From Desulfosporosinus acidiphilus SJ4 (GTDB taxonomy: Bacteria; Bacillota; Desulfitobacteriia; Desulfitobacteriales; Desulfitobacteriaceae), in the NCBI RefSeq assembly GCF_000255115.2, contig NC_018068.1, positions 2,141,977 through 2,205,976 of the forward strand: a DNA stretch of 64,000 nt. Reading direction: 5' to 3'. Positions 35,298-44,743 of this stretch are shown here, piece by piece. Position numbers and translations under genes: made by a program. Numbering within the stretch: position 1 is the first letter of the stretch; each line of letters opens with the position of its first letter. Under the pieces are notes generated by a model. That model was not told where the DNA came from and searched no databases. It saw nothing but the letters and a program-made list of their open reading frames with translations.

Positions 35298-35831
35298 TTA
35301 CTTCCAATTTATCGTGTTTAGTATTTTATCCATCTGCCGTAATTGTTCCTCAGTAAACGAATCTGAATCTGTGAAAAAAGAAATTCTTAAAACATCGGAA
35401 CTATCAGCTTTTAGCCAGTATTCTCGTCCGGAAATAGAATAAATATCCCCAAATGATGCAGTCCATTCGGTTAAAATGCCTTCCAATGGTCCTACAACGA
35501 CTTTTCTACATGTGAAAGACTTAAAATCAAAGGTGCTGAGATTTTAACTTGTGACTAAGAAACTTTCGATATTATCTATTTTCCAGAGCTGTATATATCC
35601 CCTAAATAAGAGTTCTTTATCATCGAAGTACACACTATGTAGAAGTTGCCCCTTGTCATTAAAATGGCTTTCTATAACCGAAGTGGTTTGAGGAAATCCG
35701 ACAGACAAACGATTGTTAAATGATTGTTCTATTATTCGTGAAGTTTGGCTGAAAACAGGAAGCCAGGGAATTGGACCAAAGACTTGAAGACAAATAGTAA
35801 GAATAAGGATTATGATTATATACTTTTTCAC
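35298..35831 (-). pseudogene. Exported protein broken by one in-frame TAA
   Basis: Minus strand, GTG 35831. A signal-anchor (IIIILILTICLQVFGPI) and soluble part run for 95 residues to TAA 35546-35544. The same frame continues without a break (NLSTFDFKSFTCRKVVVGPL, ILTEWTASFGDIYSISGREY) to TAA 35298. A single nonsense codon divides an otherwise intact frame of about 177 residues. Family unknown. Confidence 0.65.
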
Positions 35832-35946
35832 TGAACTCTTTCAGTTTTTTACCGTATTCTATTGAAGGGTTCAGTTTTCTAGACTTAATTTTTTTACCAT
35901 TGATGCTATTGTTAATGAAAAAAGTAGTTCGCAGTACTCTTGTGTT

Positions 35947-35963
35947 GAACGGCATTCGTAGGA
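35947..35963 (+). repeat. Recurrent intergenic motif
   Basis: ACGGCATTCGTAGGATA, a copy of the GACGYATTYGTAGSATA motif, about 50 bp upstream of the methyltransferase fragment. Confidence 0.5.
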
Positions 35964-36011
35964 TAATCCAATGAGAAGGAACTTTCTTCGAGAGATTAAT
36001 GAGGGGAGGAT

Positions 36012-36320
36012 ATGGGAAAGGTATTTTTCTTAACAATGGTTACGCTCGTGTCAGTTGAAAAGGCAAGTCTCAATATAGTATTAGAAGAGATTAAAAATGT
36101 GCTAAAGCCATTTGGATTATTTTTTATGGGTGTATATGGTGGCGGCGATTCAGAAGGCATATGGCAGGATGACAAATATACTCCGCACCGATTTTTCTCA
36201 TTTTATACCGATGAAACTATCCAAAAAGTCGTTTCAAATTACTTTCAGGTCATCAATTTTGAAAGAATTGAAACGGGAGAAAAGTATCATTTTCAATCTA
36301 TAATTATGAGGAAAAAATGA
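36012..36320 (+). pseudogene. C-terminal fragment of a SAM methyltransferase
   Basis: 102 residues. ASLNIVLEEIKNVLKPFGLF, GVYGGGDSEGIWQDDKY, HRFFSFYTDETIQKVV is the C-terminal half of a small-molecule methyltransferase. The SAM-binding glycine loop is missing. GGGGAGG and an ATG exist, so a peptide may be made, but it cannot be a working methyltransferase. Confidence 0.7.
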
Positions 36321-36359
36321 AGTTGCGAAAATTATGATTCTGTGATTTGAGGTGGGAAA

Positions 36360-37058
36360 ATGAGGAGATGGGTTGTTGGCACAATTTGTTCGATTACTAT
36401 AATTCTTGTTTCTTTAGCGTCAATGATACAATTTTCAAACGGATGGACAATAGGGGATTATATTTTCAAGTTCCTAAATCAACCACCCTGGTCGAACGGT
36501 TCGTCAGGAATACATTATAGTGCAATAGATAGTCTGCTTTTATTACTTATAGGAGCCATCTGTTTAAGATTTTCGTTAGAGTCAGCACCTGAAAAATTAG
36601 CTAAAAGGCTTAATATCATGACTTTAATTTTGGTTTTATGTTGGTTGCCAATTACTTATGCAGGTGAACAAATAGTTATGAGATTTTCTACAGGGATTAA
36701 CGCTATTGGATATGATAAAGGAATAAGCACATGTAATTTTAAGGTCGGTGATGATGGTAGAATAATAATTTCTGCCGAGATAAATTTAACTAACCATGGC
36801 AGGAGACCTGTAACATTTCATATGGAGATAAAACCGCCTAGTGCCAATGATGACTTAAAACGTTTCTTCGGGAATGGACTGGTTTTAAAAGATAATGATA
36901 ACAAAATGGAAACATTTGAATTGAACCCAGGCGAGGCTCGTACATTTAAGATAGAAGCATATGCGAATAATTCAAGTGGGTTACATATGTCTGGGAGCAT
37001 GGGTATCCCTGCATTAGTACTTTTTAATGAACAGGATGAAAAGACCTTTGCGAGATAA
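36360..37058 (+). CDS. Membrane protein with extracytoplasmic beta-domain, unknown
   Basis: 232 residues, ATG 36360 behind GAGGTGGG. Hydrophobic spans at about 5-24, 57-72 and 86-104 are followed by a C-terminal domain with alternating strands (ISAEINLTNHGRRPVTFHME, MSGSMGIPALVLFNEQ) that resembles an Ig-like fold. Function unknown. Confidence 0.6.
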   Translation: MRRWVVGTICSITIILVSLASMIQFSNGWTIGDYIFKFLNQPPWSNGSSGIHYSAIDSLLLLLIGAICLRFSLESAPEKLAKRLNIMTLILVLCWLPITYAGEQIVMRFSTGINAIGYDKGISTCNFKVGDDGRIIISAEINLTNHGRRPVTFHMEIKPPSANDDLKRFFGNGLVLKDNDNKMETFELNPGEARTFKIEAYANNSSGLHMSGSMGIPALVLFNEQDEKTFAR

Positions 37059-37359
37059 CTTGACGGTGGCGCCGATGGTGAAGCGAGTAAGGTCTATAGG
37101 AACCAAAGAAAAAAGGAATTAAGCCCCTTGTGAAACATGATCAATTTCAACACAGATAGGTTGTGAAGAGATATGTATCCTGAGCATGAATAGCATTTTT
37201 TGGCTATCAGATGTTCGGAAATGCAGTACGAAAGAACAAAGAGCCTTCTTGCTTGAGATATAACTGAGGCAAAAAGATGCACATATCTAATAGAAGTTCA
37301 TATTATAAAACATATGAGAGCTTGGGTATAAAAGTGGTAATTCAAATCGAGGTGATCAA

Positions 37360-38724
37360 ATGAACCAAAAAACAAAACTAACCGGAACGGTTATATACCC
37401 AAATGATCCTGAGTACCAACAGGCCCGCATGAACTGGAACCCATTCACTAACTCATTTCCCATAGTATTTGTTTTTGCGCAGCAAAAAGAAGATGTGGCA
37501 AACGCCGTCAAATGGGCGCGTGAGAATAAAGTACCCATTCGGATGCGAAGTGGCAGGCATGCATTGGCAAAAGATTTTTCCCAGACAAATGGTGGAATCG
37601 TAATAGATACCAGTCAAATGAGAAATGTCATGCTGGATAAGACAAAGGGAATCGCCACGGTTCAAGCAGGAATACGTGTAGGTCCGCTTGTCAGGATGCT
37701 TGCACAGGAGGGAGTCTTGGCTCCTTTTGGAGACAGTTCCACTGTTGGTATAGGTGGGATAAGTACTGGCGGAGGAATTACGGCTATCCAGCGCACGGCC
37801 GGAGTGATTTCCGATAATATTCTGGCAGCCACTATAGTTGACGCCAATGGCGAAATTTTACACGTCAGCGAAAACGAAAACCCGGACTTGCTATGGGCCA
37901 TTCGCGGAGGTGGAGGCGGCAACTTCGGTATCATAACCTCCTATACGTTTAAAATACGACCAGCTCCATTTCAAGTCGGGATATTCGAAATAATATGGCC
38001 GTGGGAGCAATTGGATAAAGTTATCGATATATGGCAAAGATGGTCTCCGTCCGTCGACGAAAGACTTGGTACCATATTGGAAGTATTTTCGAAAACGAAT
38101 GGGTTGCTCCGCTCTCAGGGAATATTCCTAGGTCCCAAAGTAGAGCTAGAGAAATTGATAACAACTTTGACGGATGTCGGGTCTCCTTTAAAAGTGTTTA
38201 TTGATGAGGTTACACTACTGGAAGCAATTGAATTCTGGGCTCCGAATGAACCGCTGTTCGACACTCAGAATACTACGTGGTCATCCGCCTGGGTGGAGCA
38301 AATCCTGCCCGCTGATGGAATTAAAGCAATCCAAAGTTTCCTGGAAAAAGCAAAAGGAAGTGAATCCAATTTCTTTTTCCTGAACTCCGGAGGTGCAATG
38401 AACCAGGTACCTTCCCATGATACAGCTTTTTTCTGGCGCAATACAAAATATTATGTGGAATGGGACGCCTCATGGACCGAAGAATCAGAAGCTCAAAAGA
38501 ATATTGAGCTTGTTGAACAGACCCGAATACAACTGCAGCCCTATATAACCGGATCATACGTCAATGTACCTGATTTAAGCATAAAAAATTACGGTCAGGA
38601 ATATTACGGCGATAATTTTGCCCGGCTAAAGAAAGTTAAAGCGCAATATGACCCGGAAAATATTTTCAACTTCGCACAGAGTATTCCACCGGCTCTAGTC
38701 TGTGATCACGGGAATAAAAATTAA
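37360..38724 (+). CDS. FAD-linked oxidase, berberine-bridge (BBE) type
   Basis: 454 residues, ATG 37360 behind GAGGTG. PCMH FAD-binding domain: RMRSGRHALAKDFSQTNGG with His67 in the position of covalent FAD attachment, and GDSSTVGIGGISTGGGITAI; the Cys of bicovalent members is absent. The C-terminal BBE motif NYGQEYYGDNFARLKKVKAQ is followed by YDPENIFNFAQSI. Relatives oxidise sugars or secondary metabolites, passing electrons to O2 or another acceptor. The substrate is unknown. It has its own terminator and looks like an independent acquisition. Confidence 0.92.
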   Translation: MNQKTKLTGTVIYPNDPEYQQARMNWNPFTNSFPIVFVFAQQKEDVANAVKWARENKVPIRMRSGRHALAKDFSQTNGGIVIDTSQMRNVMLDKTKGIATVQAGIRVGPLVRMLAQEGVLAPFGDSSTVGIGGISTGGGITAIQRTAGVISDNILAATIVDANGEILHVSENENPDLLWAIRGGGGGNFGIITSYTFKIRPAPFQVGIFEIIWPWEQLDKVIDIWQRWSPSVDERLGTILEVFSKTNGLLRSQGIFLGPKVELEKLITTLTDVGSPLKVFIDEVTLLEAIEFWAPNEPLFDTQNTTWSSAWVEQILPADGIKAIQSFLEKAKGSESNFFFLNSGGAMNQVPSHDTAFFWRNTKYYVEWDASWTEESEAQKNIELVEQTRIQLQPYITGSYVNVPDLSIKNYGQEYYGDNFARLKKVKAQYDPENIFNFAQSIPPALVCDHGNKN

Positions 38725-38739
38725 GATATAGTTTCCTTA

Positions 38740-38776
38740 AAAGCTGCATGCCTTAGGTTTGCAGCTTTATTATTTT
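38740..38776 (+). terminator. Rho-independent terminator
   Basis: AAAGCTGCA (38740-38748) and TGCAGCTTT (38760-38768), then ATTATTTTTTT. It follows the BBE oxidase gene. Confidence 0.85.
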
Positions 38777-39475
38777 TTTCGAAGATTTATGCACAGAAAG
38801 AAGGTTTGAGAACTTACAAGAAAAATTAGTCACAAATCGCAATAGCAGTTATTGAAAAAGGCTGAATTTCATCTACAAACAATATATTTCTTTAACGTAC
38901 GAGCACGTTGGCGTTACTTAAATGTATACAATGCATTCACATCAACGCACGTTGAGACTGTTACAAGTTTAAAACACTTACATAATGAAACCAGCTATTC
39001 GTGCGGTTTGTATTGCCTGGAAATGTTCTGAATTAAATCAAAAACAGGCGCAATATTTTCTACCTACGTTCGTGGGTACATTTTGCCTGTTTGATTTTAC
39101 ATAATATAGTAGTGTGTGTAATTAATTGTTGTCACAGTGTGACGGGAAATTATCATGCACCATGTGGAACAGGGGAAAAGGCGGAGATAAGATCGAAGCC
39201 TTGCCGATTGCTATTTTTGATAAGTATATAGTGTTTGGATTTTTGTGATTAACGAACTAGAACGTTTTTTGACTTACTGGTTTATTATTTTCGAATATTA
39301 TCATTTGCAGAAGGAATATTTAGGAATTTGTTGAACTCTATCAAAATGAAGGCAATTTATGGTATCTTGAGTCCTAGTCGTAGGGTAATTGTCACAAAGA
39401 TTATGTAGATAGGCTACATGAGTTGCCATTGTTGTAGTTTCAATAATATCCATAAAAATTGCCGATTACAATTCC
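38777..39475. other. Non-coding stretch
   Basis: About 700 bp with no supported gene. The only clear structure is the long hairpin at 39035-39098. The rest is AT-rich and may be decayed DNA between the oxidase and the duplicated block. Confidence 0.4.
39035..39098. repeat. Long bidirectional hairpin
   Basis: AAATCAAAAACAGGC pairs with GCCTGTTTGATTT and an inner TACC/GGTA stem adds to it. With T-rich ends in both directions it could terminate transcription from either side. Confidence 0.6.
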
Positions 39476-39572
39476 TTGGCAAATAAGAATTCTAGGAATT
39501 TAGAACGGACTTTATCTCAAAATACTTATTATGTGAATGGAAATGTAAAGGGGTTAATTACTATTGATTATG

Positions 39573-39667
39573 ATGTCGCAGTGGGAAACGAACAAGTACT
39601 AAACTTCTATAGAAGGTTTGGATTTCATCCAAGAGCTATTATACTTGAGCAACGATTGAATAATTGA
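39573..39667 (+). pseudogene. GNAT C-terminal fragment (second copy)
   Basis: The last 31 codons match the end of the GNAT gene at 13794-14261 (VAVGNEQVLNFYRRFGFHP). An open frame reaches back to 39476, but that part is unrelated. It marks the left edge of the duplicated block. Confidence 0.8.
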
Positions 39668-39707
39668 AGCCTGTGGAAGTTGAAGGAAAATCCTGGGGGG
39701 GTCTTAA

Positions 39708-40070
39708 ATGAAGAACAAAATACCCGCCATTTTTCTTAAAAAAATAATGCTACTATTCGCTGAAACCTTGGTCATTGTATCTCCCAGCTATTATGCCTTT
39801 AGCCTTCCTAACTCAGAAGGAGAAGGGATTATACTCATGCTTTTGTTCATAATTTGTCCTGTGCTTTCAATTTTCGTAGGGATATTAACATTTAAGTTGA
39901 GAATGAAGGTATGGAATAATGCCATAATAACAACCCTAGTATACTTGGGGCTATTTTCGAGCTTATACAATTACACTGCCTTTAGTTATATTCCCTTCTA
40001 TTTAACCCTCTATTTTATTGCCTTAATGGTAACAAAACTACTTTCTAAGAATAACACTGTCAAGATATGA
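39708..40070 (+). CDS. Small membrane protein (paralogue of 14301)
   Basis: 120 residues, four spans, about 85 per cent identical by eye to the 14301 product (LPNSEGEGIILMLLFIICPV). GGGGGGG precedes ATG 39708. Intact in both copies. Function unknown. Confidence 0.62.
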   Translation: MKNKIPAIFLKKIMLLFAETLVIVSPSYYAFSLPNSEGEGIILMLLFIICPVLSIFVGILTFKLRMKVWNNAIITTLVYLGLFSSLYNYTAFSYIPFYLTLYFIALMVTKLLSKNNTVKI

Positions 40071-40146
40071 AGTTTGTGGAGAGTTAGCGTAAAATACTAT
40101 GCTCTTTATGGAAAGACCGAATAGAGGTGAGGCTGAGGTGGGAAAA

Positions 40147-40700
40147 ATGAAGGTTTTAATCTTGGAGGAACGGGTTTTGTTGGAAGAAACCTGATAGTGG
40201 AATTACTTGCGAATGGATACCAGGTATACGTAGTAACAAGGAATCCCTCTAAAACCACAAATACTTTAGAAAATAAGGTTAAGGTTATTGAATGGGACAA
40301 TCATTCCCCTCTAACTTCTATGAATCAACTACCTGAAATTGACGTAGTAATTAACTTAGCGGGCGAGTCAATTGGCAATCGCCGATGGACTAGGTCGGTT
40401 AAGCAGGAAATATTAGAGAGTAGGATTAGAACTACTGAAGCCATTGTTACAGCCATAAATAATCGTGCCATTCAACCTAAAGTTTTAGTTAACGCTTCAG
40501 CAGTTGGTTATTATGGAGACCGCCAGGATGAGAAAATAACTGAGTCTGAAAAAGCAGGGGAGGACTTTTTAGCTCAAGTTTGCCGAGCTTGGGAAAACGA
40601 GGCTTGCAAGGTTCAAAGTAATTTAACTAGAGTGGTAACTCTACGGATTGGTGTAGTCATAGAGAGCGAAGGTGCTCTTAGCAGAATGGCAATGCCGTGA
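40147..40700 (+). pseudogene. TIGR01777-type epimerase, truncated and frameshifted copy
   Basis: Compared with 14739, one T is lost in the GGTGFVG region (ATCTTGG versus ATCTTTGG), so ATG 40147 soon goes out of frame. Coding similarity continues to SRMAMP, where a deletion joint introduces TGA. It lacks the whole C-terminal third. Dead. Confidence 0.85.
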
Positions 40701-40764
40701 ATGTAAAATCTAGGGGTATAAAGCATATTGGATAAATAAGCATTCTTAATTTGGAGGCTATTCC

Positions 40765-41373
40765 GTGATTACAAAAGGATTTAAGCTGGGGATGATGTTG
40801 CAGTTAGCAATAGGACCAGTATGTGTCTTTATATTCACCTTGGGAGGAAATAAGGGATTATTGACTGCTGAATTAGCTGCTTTAGGTGTTGCGATCATTG
40901 ATGCACTTTACATATTGCTGGCGATATTTGGAATTGCATCATTTATTGATAAGGAAAGGGTAAAGCAGGTACTTAAACTCTTTGGTGCAATAATTGTTGC
41001 GTTATTCGGGTTACATATCATCGTTGGGACATTTGGATGGAAAGTTTTGCCCAATGTGAGCTTGTTCAACGGGATTAAAACAGAAAACTCGTTTGTTGAA
41101 GGAATGGTTTTGACTGCATCAAACCCTTTAACGATACTATTTTGGGCGGGAGTGTTTTCAACCAAGATAGCTGAAGAAAAACTTACAAGAGCTGATGTTT
41201 ATCTCTTTGGCTTAGGCTCTGTATTATCAACGATATTCTTTTTGACAGTCATCGCGGTCTTCGGTAGCATTACACGGCAATTCTTACCCGTTTTAGTAAT
41301 CTCAGCGATTAATTTTACCGTTGGGCTAGCATTAGTATATTTTGCTTTTAGAATGTTTTTCAAGAAGACTTAA
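40765..41373 (+). CDS. LysE/RhtB-type exporter, intact copy
   Basis: 202 residues from GTG 40765. Starts GFKLGMMLQLAIGPVCVFIF, the LysE-type first span with the G-P pair, and has about six spans including the NPLTILFWAGVF segment typical of the family. LysE proteins export amino acids or derivatives by proton exchange. The substrate is unknown. It is the intact counterpart of the broken gene at 17816. Confidence 0.85.
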   Translation: MITKGFKLGMMLQLAIGPVCVFIFTLGGNKGLLTAELAALGVAIIDALYILLAIFGIASFIDKERVKQVLKLFGAIIVALFGLHIIVGTFGWKVLPNVSLFNGIKTENSFVEGMVLTASNPLTILFWAGVFSTKIAEEKLTRADVYLFGLGSVLSTIFFLTVIAVFGSITRQFLPVLVISAINFTVGLALVYFAFRMFFKKT

Positions 41374-41392
41374 TAAGATTTTAATTTTATAG

Positions 41393-41539
41393 ATTAACAG
41401 TTCCTATCGGTATATTGACAGTTATTTGGGAGGACGTAATTTTGCGGGAGAAGAAACATTGTGGGAAAATAACCAACCGTTTTGGTCAATGAACTATATT
41501 GGCCGAATTCTCCCAATGGAGTTAACGGCGATTTTTTAA
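41393..41539 (+). pseudogene. Fragment of a DUF5680-type protein
   Basis: The frame reads SYRYIDSYLGGRNFAGEETL, WENNQPFWSMNYIGRIL to TAA 41537. This is the pattern (FxGEExx..xxPxWxMNYxGR) I associate with DUF5680, often the C-terminal part of XRE regulators. The N-terminal part is missing; it joins the end of the duplicated block. Confidence 0.5.
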
Positions 41540-41584
41540 AAATGGATATCCTTCCTTTACTAATAGCTTGACGGAGGAAAAAAG

Positions 41585-41857
41585 ATGATTGTCATGTGTG
41601 TTTTAGCAGGGTTAATGTTCGTATTATCAATAATACTACTATCAGGTAGAGGAAGTTGGCTAATTGCTGGGTATAATACAATGAGTAAAGAAGAGCAAAA
41701 TAAATGTGACAGGAAAAAGTTGACCCGAGCAGCAGGCACGTTGTTAATAATAACCTCGATTGCAATGTTAGCCTTAGGTTTTTCGCAAATTAATGTCGTC
41801 ATCTTTTTAATTATTGTTTTTATTTCCGTAATCATAACAATTGAGTTAGTTTCATAA
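41585..41857 (+). CDS. DUF3784-type membrane protein
   Basis: 90 residues, ATG 41585 behind GGAGG. Span 1, then GSWLIAGYNTMSKEEQNKCDRKKLTRA, then two spans. The LIAGYNTMSKEE stretch is the family signature. Function unknown. Only about 50 bp separate it from the insertion sequence. Confidence 0.75.
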   Translation: MIVMCVLAGLMFVLSIILLSGRGSWLIAGYNTMSKEEQNKCDRKKLTRAAGTLLIITSIAMLALGFSQINVVIFLIIVFISVIITIELVS

Positions 41858-41862
41858 TTCAT

Positions 41863-41890
41863 ACCCCTTGATATAAGCGGGCTTTTTACC
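41863..41890 (+). terminator. Weak terminator
   Basis: CCCCTT-GATAT-AAGCGGG with one bulge, followed by CTTTTTA. It ends the DUF3784 transcript shortly before the insertion sequence. Confidence 0.4.
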
Positions 41891-41908
41891 CGTAAAAAAG
41901 GAGTACCT

Positions 41909-43367
41909 CCCCAAAATCTCGAAAGTGTAAGTGACCAAACAAACACCGAGAGGTTGAAAGGAGAACTCCCAATGTTTAGTATTCGCCAAGAACGTCTATT
42001 TTCCTTGGAAGAAATCTTAGAAATGTCACCGAAAGAATCGTATCCGCTTCTATTGGATCCGCTGAATATTACTCCTTTGTTGAGAGTGGTTTCAAAAAAG
42101 GCATTTTTGGGAGCTCCAACCACGCTTAACTATTCAGCCATGATCTATTCTTTATTCATTCGAGTGATCGAACGAATTCCTACGATCAAAGATTTACGAA
42201 AACGATTAAAAAACAGCTTGGAATTCCGTTTCGACTGCGGCTTTACGATGGCTGATGCAGTTCCTAGCGAGTCCTCTTATACTCGAATGATTCAAAAAAT
42301 CAAGGGTTCTTCTGCTTTGGAAAAAATTCAAAATGAACTAGTCTCTCAGGCGTTTCAAGAAGGCTTCATCGATGGGGATGTTATAGCCATCGATGCTACT
42401 CATATTGAAGCGAGAGACCGTAAACCTGAGAAAAAGAAAGACGAAGAGGTTCCAGTCAAGCAAACCTCCAAAAAACGCGGACGAAAACCCAAATCGGAAC
42501 GGGAGAAATGGCTCAAAGAACAACAGGAACTGGAAGAGAATCGACCCCTCTTTGAGAAGAAAATTGAAGCTCAACTTCCTCTTGATTTCAAGACGATCGA
42601 ACAGCAAATCCCGCAAGATCCTCACTGGGGAATTAAGAAAAACTCCGAGGGCAAAAACGTCTTTTGGTTCGGGTTCAAAGGTCATCTTCTCGTGGACTGT
42701 AAAAGCCAATACATTTTAAAGTCCTTACTTTCCTCGGGAAATGTCAATGATGGCAAAATGGCGATTCCTCTACTCAAGGCTCTTCATGAACTTCACCCCC
42801 AGCTGAAGCCTTCCTATTCGCTTTTGGATGCTGGTTACGATTACAGCCCAATTTACCAACAAGCAAAAGCCATGGGGTCAAGGGCCCTGATTGATTACAA
42901 TCCACGCAATGAACAACTACCCGAAGACAAGGACAAATACTTTTGCCCTAAGTGTCAAGAAGGTCATTCCTACCGATATGATAGCTATGATTCCCGATAC
43001 GACACGTTGAAATATACTCAACCCAAGAAGTGCAAAGAGTGTCCTCTGAAAGAAAACAACCAGTGTCAAAAGGTATTCAAGGTTAAGGTTTCCTCAGACC
43101 CCAGAAAATACACCGTTCCAGCCAGAGGAAGTGGGCGCTACTTTGAACTCTATAAACAGAGAACAGCCGTAGAACGTGTTAATGCTTATCTCAAAGAGTA
43201 CTTTCAGTTAAACAACATTCGACATCGAGGAAACGTAGCCAAAATCGACTTCGAGTTTTCTATCCTGACCTATACCCTCTGCAAATTAGCCGTAGACCGA
43301 TTGAACAAGTTCAAACGTATAGCTGCAGCATAAATCTTCAAAAAATGTTACTAACGAAATTCTGAAG
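41909..43367 (+). mobile_element. IS1182-like insertion sequence
   Basis: One transposase gene flanked by imperfect inverted ends: CCCCAAAATCTCGAAAGTGT on the left (41909-) and the complement of AACGAAATTCTGAAG on the right (ending about 43367), with about 15 of 24 positions matching. A target duplication could not be fixed, so the ends are approximate. Confidence 0.75.
41972..43333 (+). CDS. IS1182-family DDE transposase
   Basis: 453 residues, ATG 41972 behind AAGGAG. The N-terminal DUF772-type region (DCGFTMADAVPSESSYTRMIQ) is followed by IDATHIEARD (first Asp), a Lys-rich insert, a central SLLDAGYDYSP (second Asp) and a late YKQRTAVERVNAYLKEYF (Glu region), so the DDE triad is intact. A CPKC...CKECPLKENNQC cysteine cluster lies between. 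Full length, no stops: probably an active element. Confidence 0.9.
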   Translation: MFSIRQERLFSLEEILEMSPKESYPLLLDPLNITPLLRVVSKKAFLGAPTTLNYSAMIYSLFIRVIERIPTIKDLRKRLKNSLEFRFDCGFTMADAVPSESSYTRMIQKIKGSSALEKIQNELVSQAFQEGFIDGDVIAIDATHIEARDRKPEKKKDEEVPVKQTSKKRGRKPKSEREKWLKEQQELEENRPLFEKKIEAQLPLDFKTIEQQIPQDPHWGIKKNSEGKNVFWFGFKGHLLVDCKSQYILKSLLSSGNVNDGKMAIPLLKALHELHPQLKPSYSLLDAGYDYSPIYQQAKAMGSRALIDYNPRNEQLPEDKDKYFCPKCQEGHSYRYDSYDSRYDTLKYTQPKKCKECPLKENNQCQKVFKVKVSSDPRKYTVPARGSGRYFELYKQRTAVERVNAYLKEYFQLNNIRHRGNVAKIDFEFSILTYTLCKLAVDRLNKFKRIAAA

Positions 43368-43430
43368 GTCTGAGCTTTAACAATTAAACATTATGAAATT
43401 GACTCAATTATCTACACAAATATATATTGC

Positions 43431-43904
43431 TTGAAATCTCATTCTGATAGAGAAGTAACTGATTTAAGAATTAATAAAGGGAAGCTTAAAGATCAAATTT
43501 TAGTTGTTATTATACCTATGATTACCGTAACTATATTAGTTGGAATGTTAATGTATTTAAGTAGTAAGCCTCCTGTTTATACTATTAGCAATGGCACCTT
43601 AGATATTTCTACAATATATGGTGAAAATGTAAATATTAAAGAAATTCAAAGTGTACAATTAAAGAATGAACTTCCTGTGATTATATCAAAGATTAATGGT
43701 CTTGACGGTTTTGGTTCTACCCGAAAAGGAGAGTTCTCTTCAGATATTGGTAACGTGACCTTATATATTGATACTACTAAACCACCATTTATTTATATAA
43801 AGACTCCATCTGAATTGATTATTTTAAATAATCAATCTAAATCAAAAACGGAAGCACTATTTAACGAGTTGAATTCGGATACTAAGAATGAAATCACAAA
43901 CTAA
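43431..43904 (+). CDS. PH-like membrane protein, N-terminus uncertain
   Basis: 157 residues from TTG 43431 without a good ribosome binding site; the start lies only 63 bp right of the insertion sequence, which may have separated it from its own control region. One span (QILVVIIPMITVTILVGMLM) and then ISNGTLDISTIYGENVNIKEIQ ... a small beta-domain of the bPH_5 type by eye. Function unknown. Confidence 0.55.
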   Translation: MKSHSDREVTDLRINKGKLKDQILVVIIPMITVTILVGMLMYLSSKPPVYTISNGTLDISTIYGENVNIKEIQSVQLKNELPVIISKINGLDGFGSTRKGEFSSDIGNVTLYIDTTKPPFIYIKTPSELIILNNQSKSKTEALFNELNSDTKNEITN

Positions 43905-44004
43905 AATTAACTTCCCGAATAAAAGACTTGGATACGGAAGTATATTTAGAACCCATAAAAGATGTGGGAGATAAGTGAGAGAGCATGGTACTAAAAGAGA
44001 ACGC

Positions 44005-44037
44005 AAAAAGAGGGCAATGCTTGGATGCATTAACCCT
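44005..44037 (-). terminator. Terminator for the MaoC-like gene
   Basis: On the minus strand AGGG-TT-AATGC pairs with GCATT-G-CCCT, followed by CTTTTTG. Confidence 0.65.
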
Positions 44038-44063
44038 GTTCAACACAAGTGTTTGAATGCCAA

Positions 44064-44441
44064 CTAATCACGAATAATTCCGTAACTTTTTCCAATAAGT
44101 ACCTCTTTACCCTGTTGATTTTTATAAACGGATTTCATTGCGACTTCTGTGAAACCCTCTTTTTTATCGGCTTTTATAATAGTTAGTTCACAAGCGATTG
44201 TGTCTCCCGAAAAGACTGGGCGAATGAACTCACTGACCATTTCTCTTGCGATATAGTTTAAGTCACCGCCGATTTTTGTCCCAACAGAAGCAGTAAGCAA
44301 CCCCTGTGCCATAAGCCTACCTTGACTATCACGCTCAATATGGTGGTTTCCCTTATCTCCAGTAAGTTCTCCAAACTGTAAAATTTCTTGTTCTGTAAAA
44401 GTTTTTTGATAAGTAAAAACGTCTCCTACCTTTAAAATCAT
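44064..44441 (-). CDS. MaoC-like hot-dog-fold dehydratase
   Basis: 125 residues on the minus strand. ATG 44441 has GGGGAGGGG ahead, so I reject the upstream start at 44546. FTEQEILQFGELTGDKGNHH resembles the (R)-hydratase motif (F..xTGDxNPxH) with the catalytic Asp and His present but N-P-x-H changed to G-N-H-H. MaoC proteins hydrate enoyl-CoA thioesters. The substrate is unknown and activity not certain. Confidence 0.8.
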   Translation of the reverse strand: MILKVGDVFTYQKTFTEQEILQFGELTGDKGNHHIERDSQGRLMAQGLLTASVGTKIGGDLNYIAREMVSEFIRPVFSGDTIACELTIIKADKKEGFTEVAMKSVYKNQQGKEVLIGKSYGIIRD

Positions 44442-44511
44442 AAAATCCCCTCCCCTAAACAACTGTTTGTTATAATTATATAAAAATTCCGACTTATTTA
44501 ATAGATCGTTT

Positions 44512-44579
44512 TGCCGTTTATGAAGCCACTTTGGGACTATGAGCAACAGAGGATGGCATCCGTTAAATCAAGACGTAAA
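44512..44579 (+). pseudogene. Fragment of a second copy of the 26240 membrane protein gene
   Basis: TTATGAAGCCACTTTGGGAC and following bases match 26467-26530 (loop MKPLWDYEQQR). Only about 68 bp remain, next to the MaoC-like gene. Confidence 0.75.
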
Positions 44580-44743
44580 GTGTACAGAGAGGAAAAAGCT
44601 ATTGGCTAGTAGGTAAGAATATGTGAGGTTTTGAACGGCTAACAGCGAGAGAAAACCTTTCCTTCTAATATTTCTCTCTAATCTAGTCTTGACTTTTGTC
44701 TTGAATTTCTCTAAAATAATTAAGTAATTTAATAGCAAATGTA

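Larger units (their letters stand above)
39573..41388 (+). repeat. Second, shortened copy of the 14167-18440 block
   Basis: Two matching segments join at about 40697-40708, where a 12-base filler replaces 2.47 kb of copy 1. Copy 2 keeps the intact LysE gene but has a broken epimerase gene. Confidence 0.85.
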
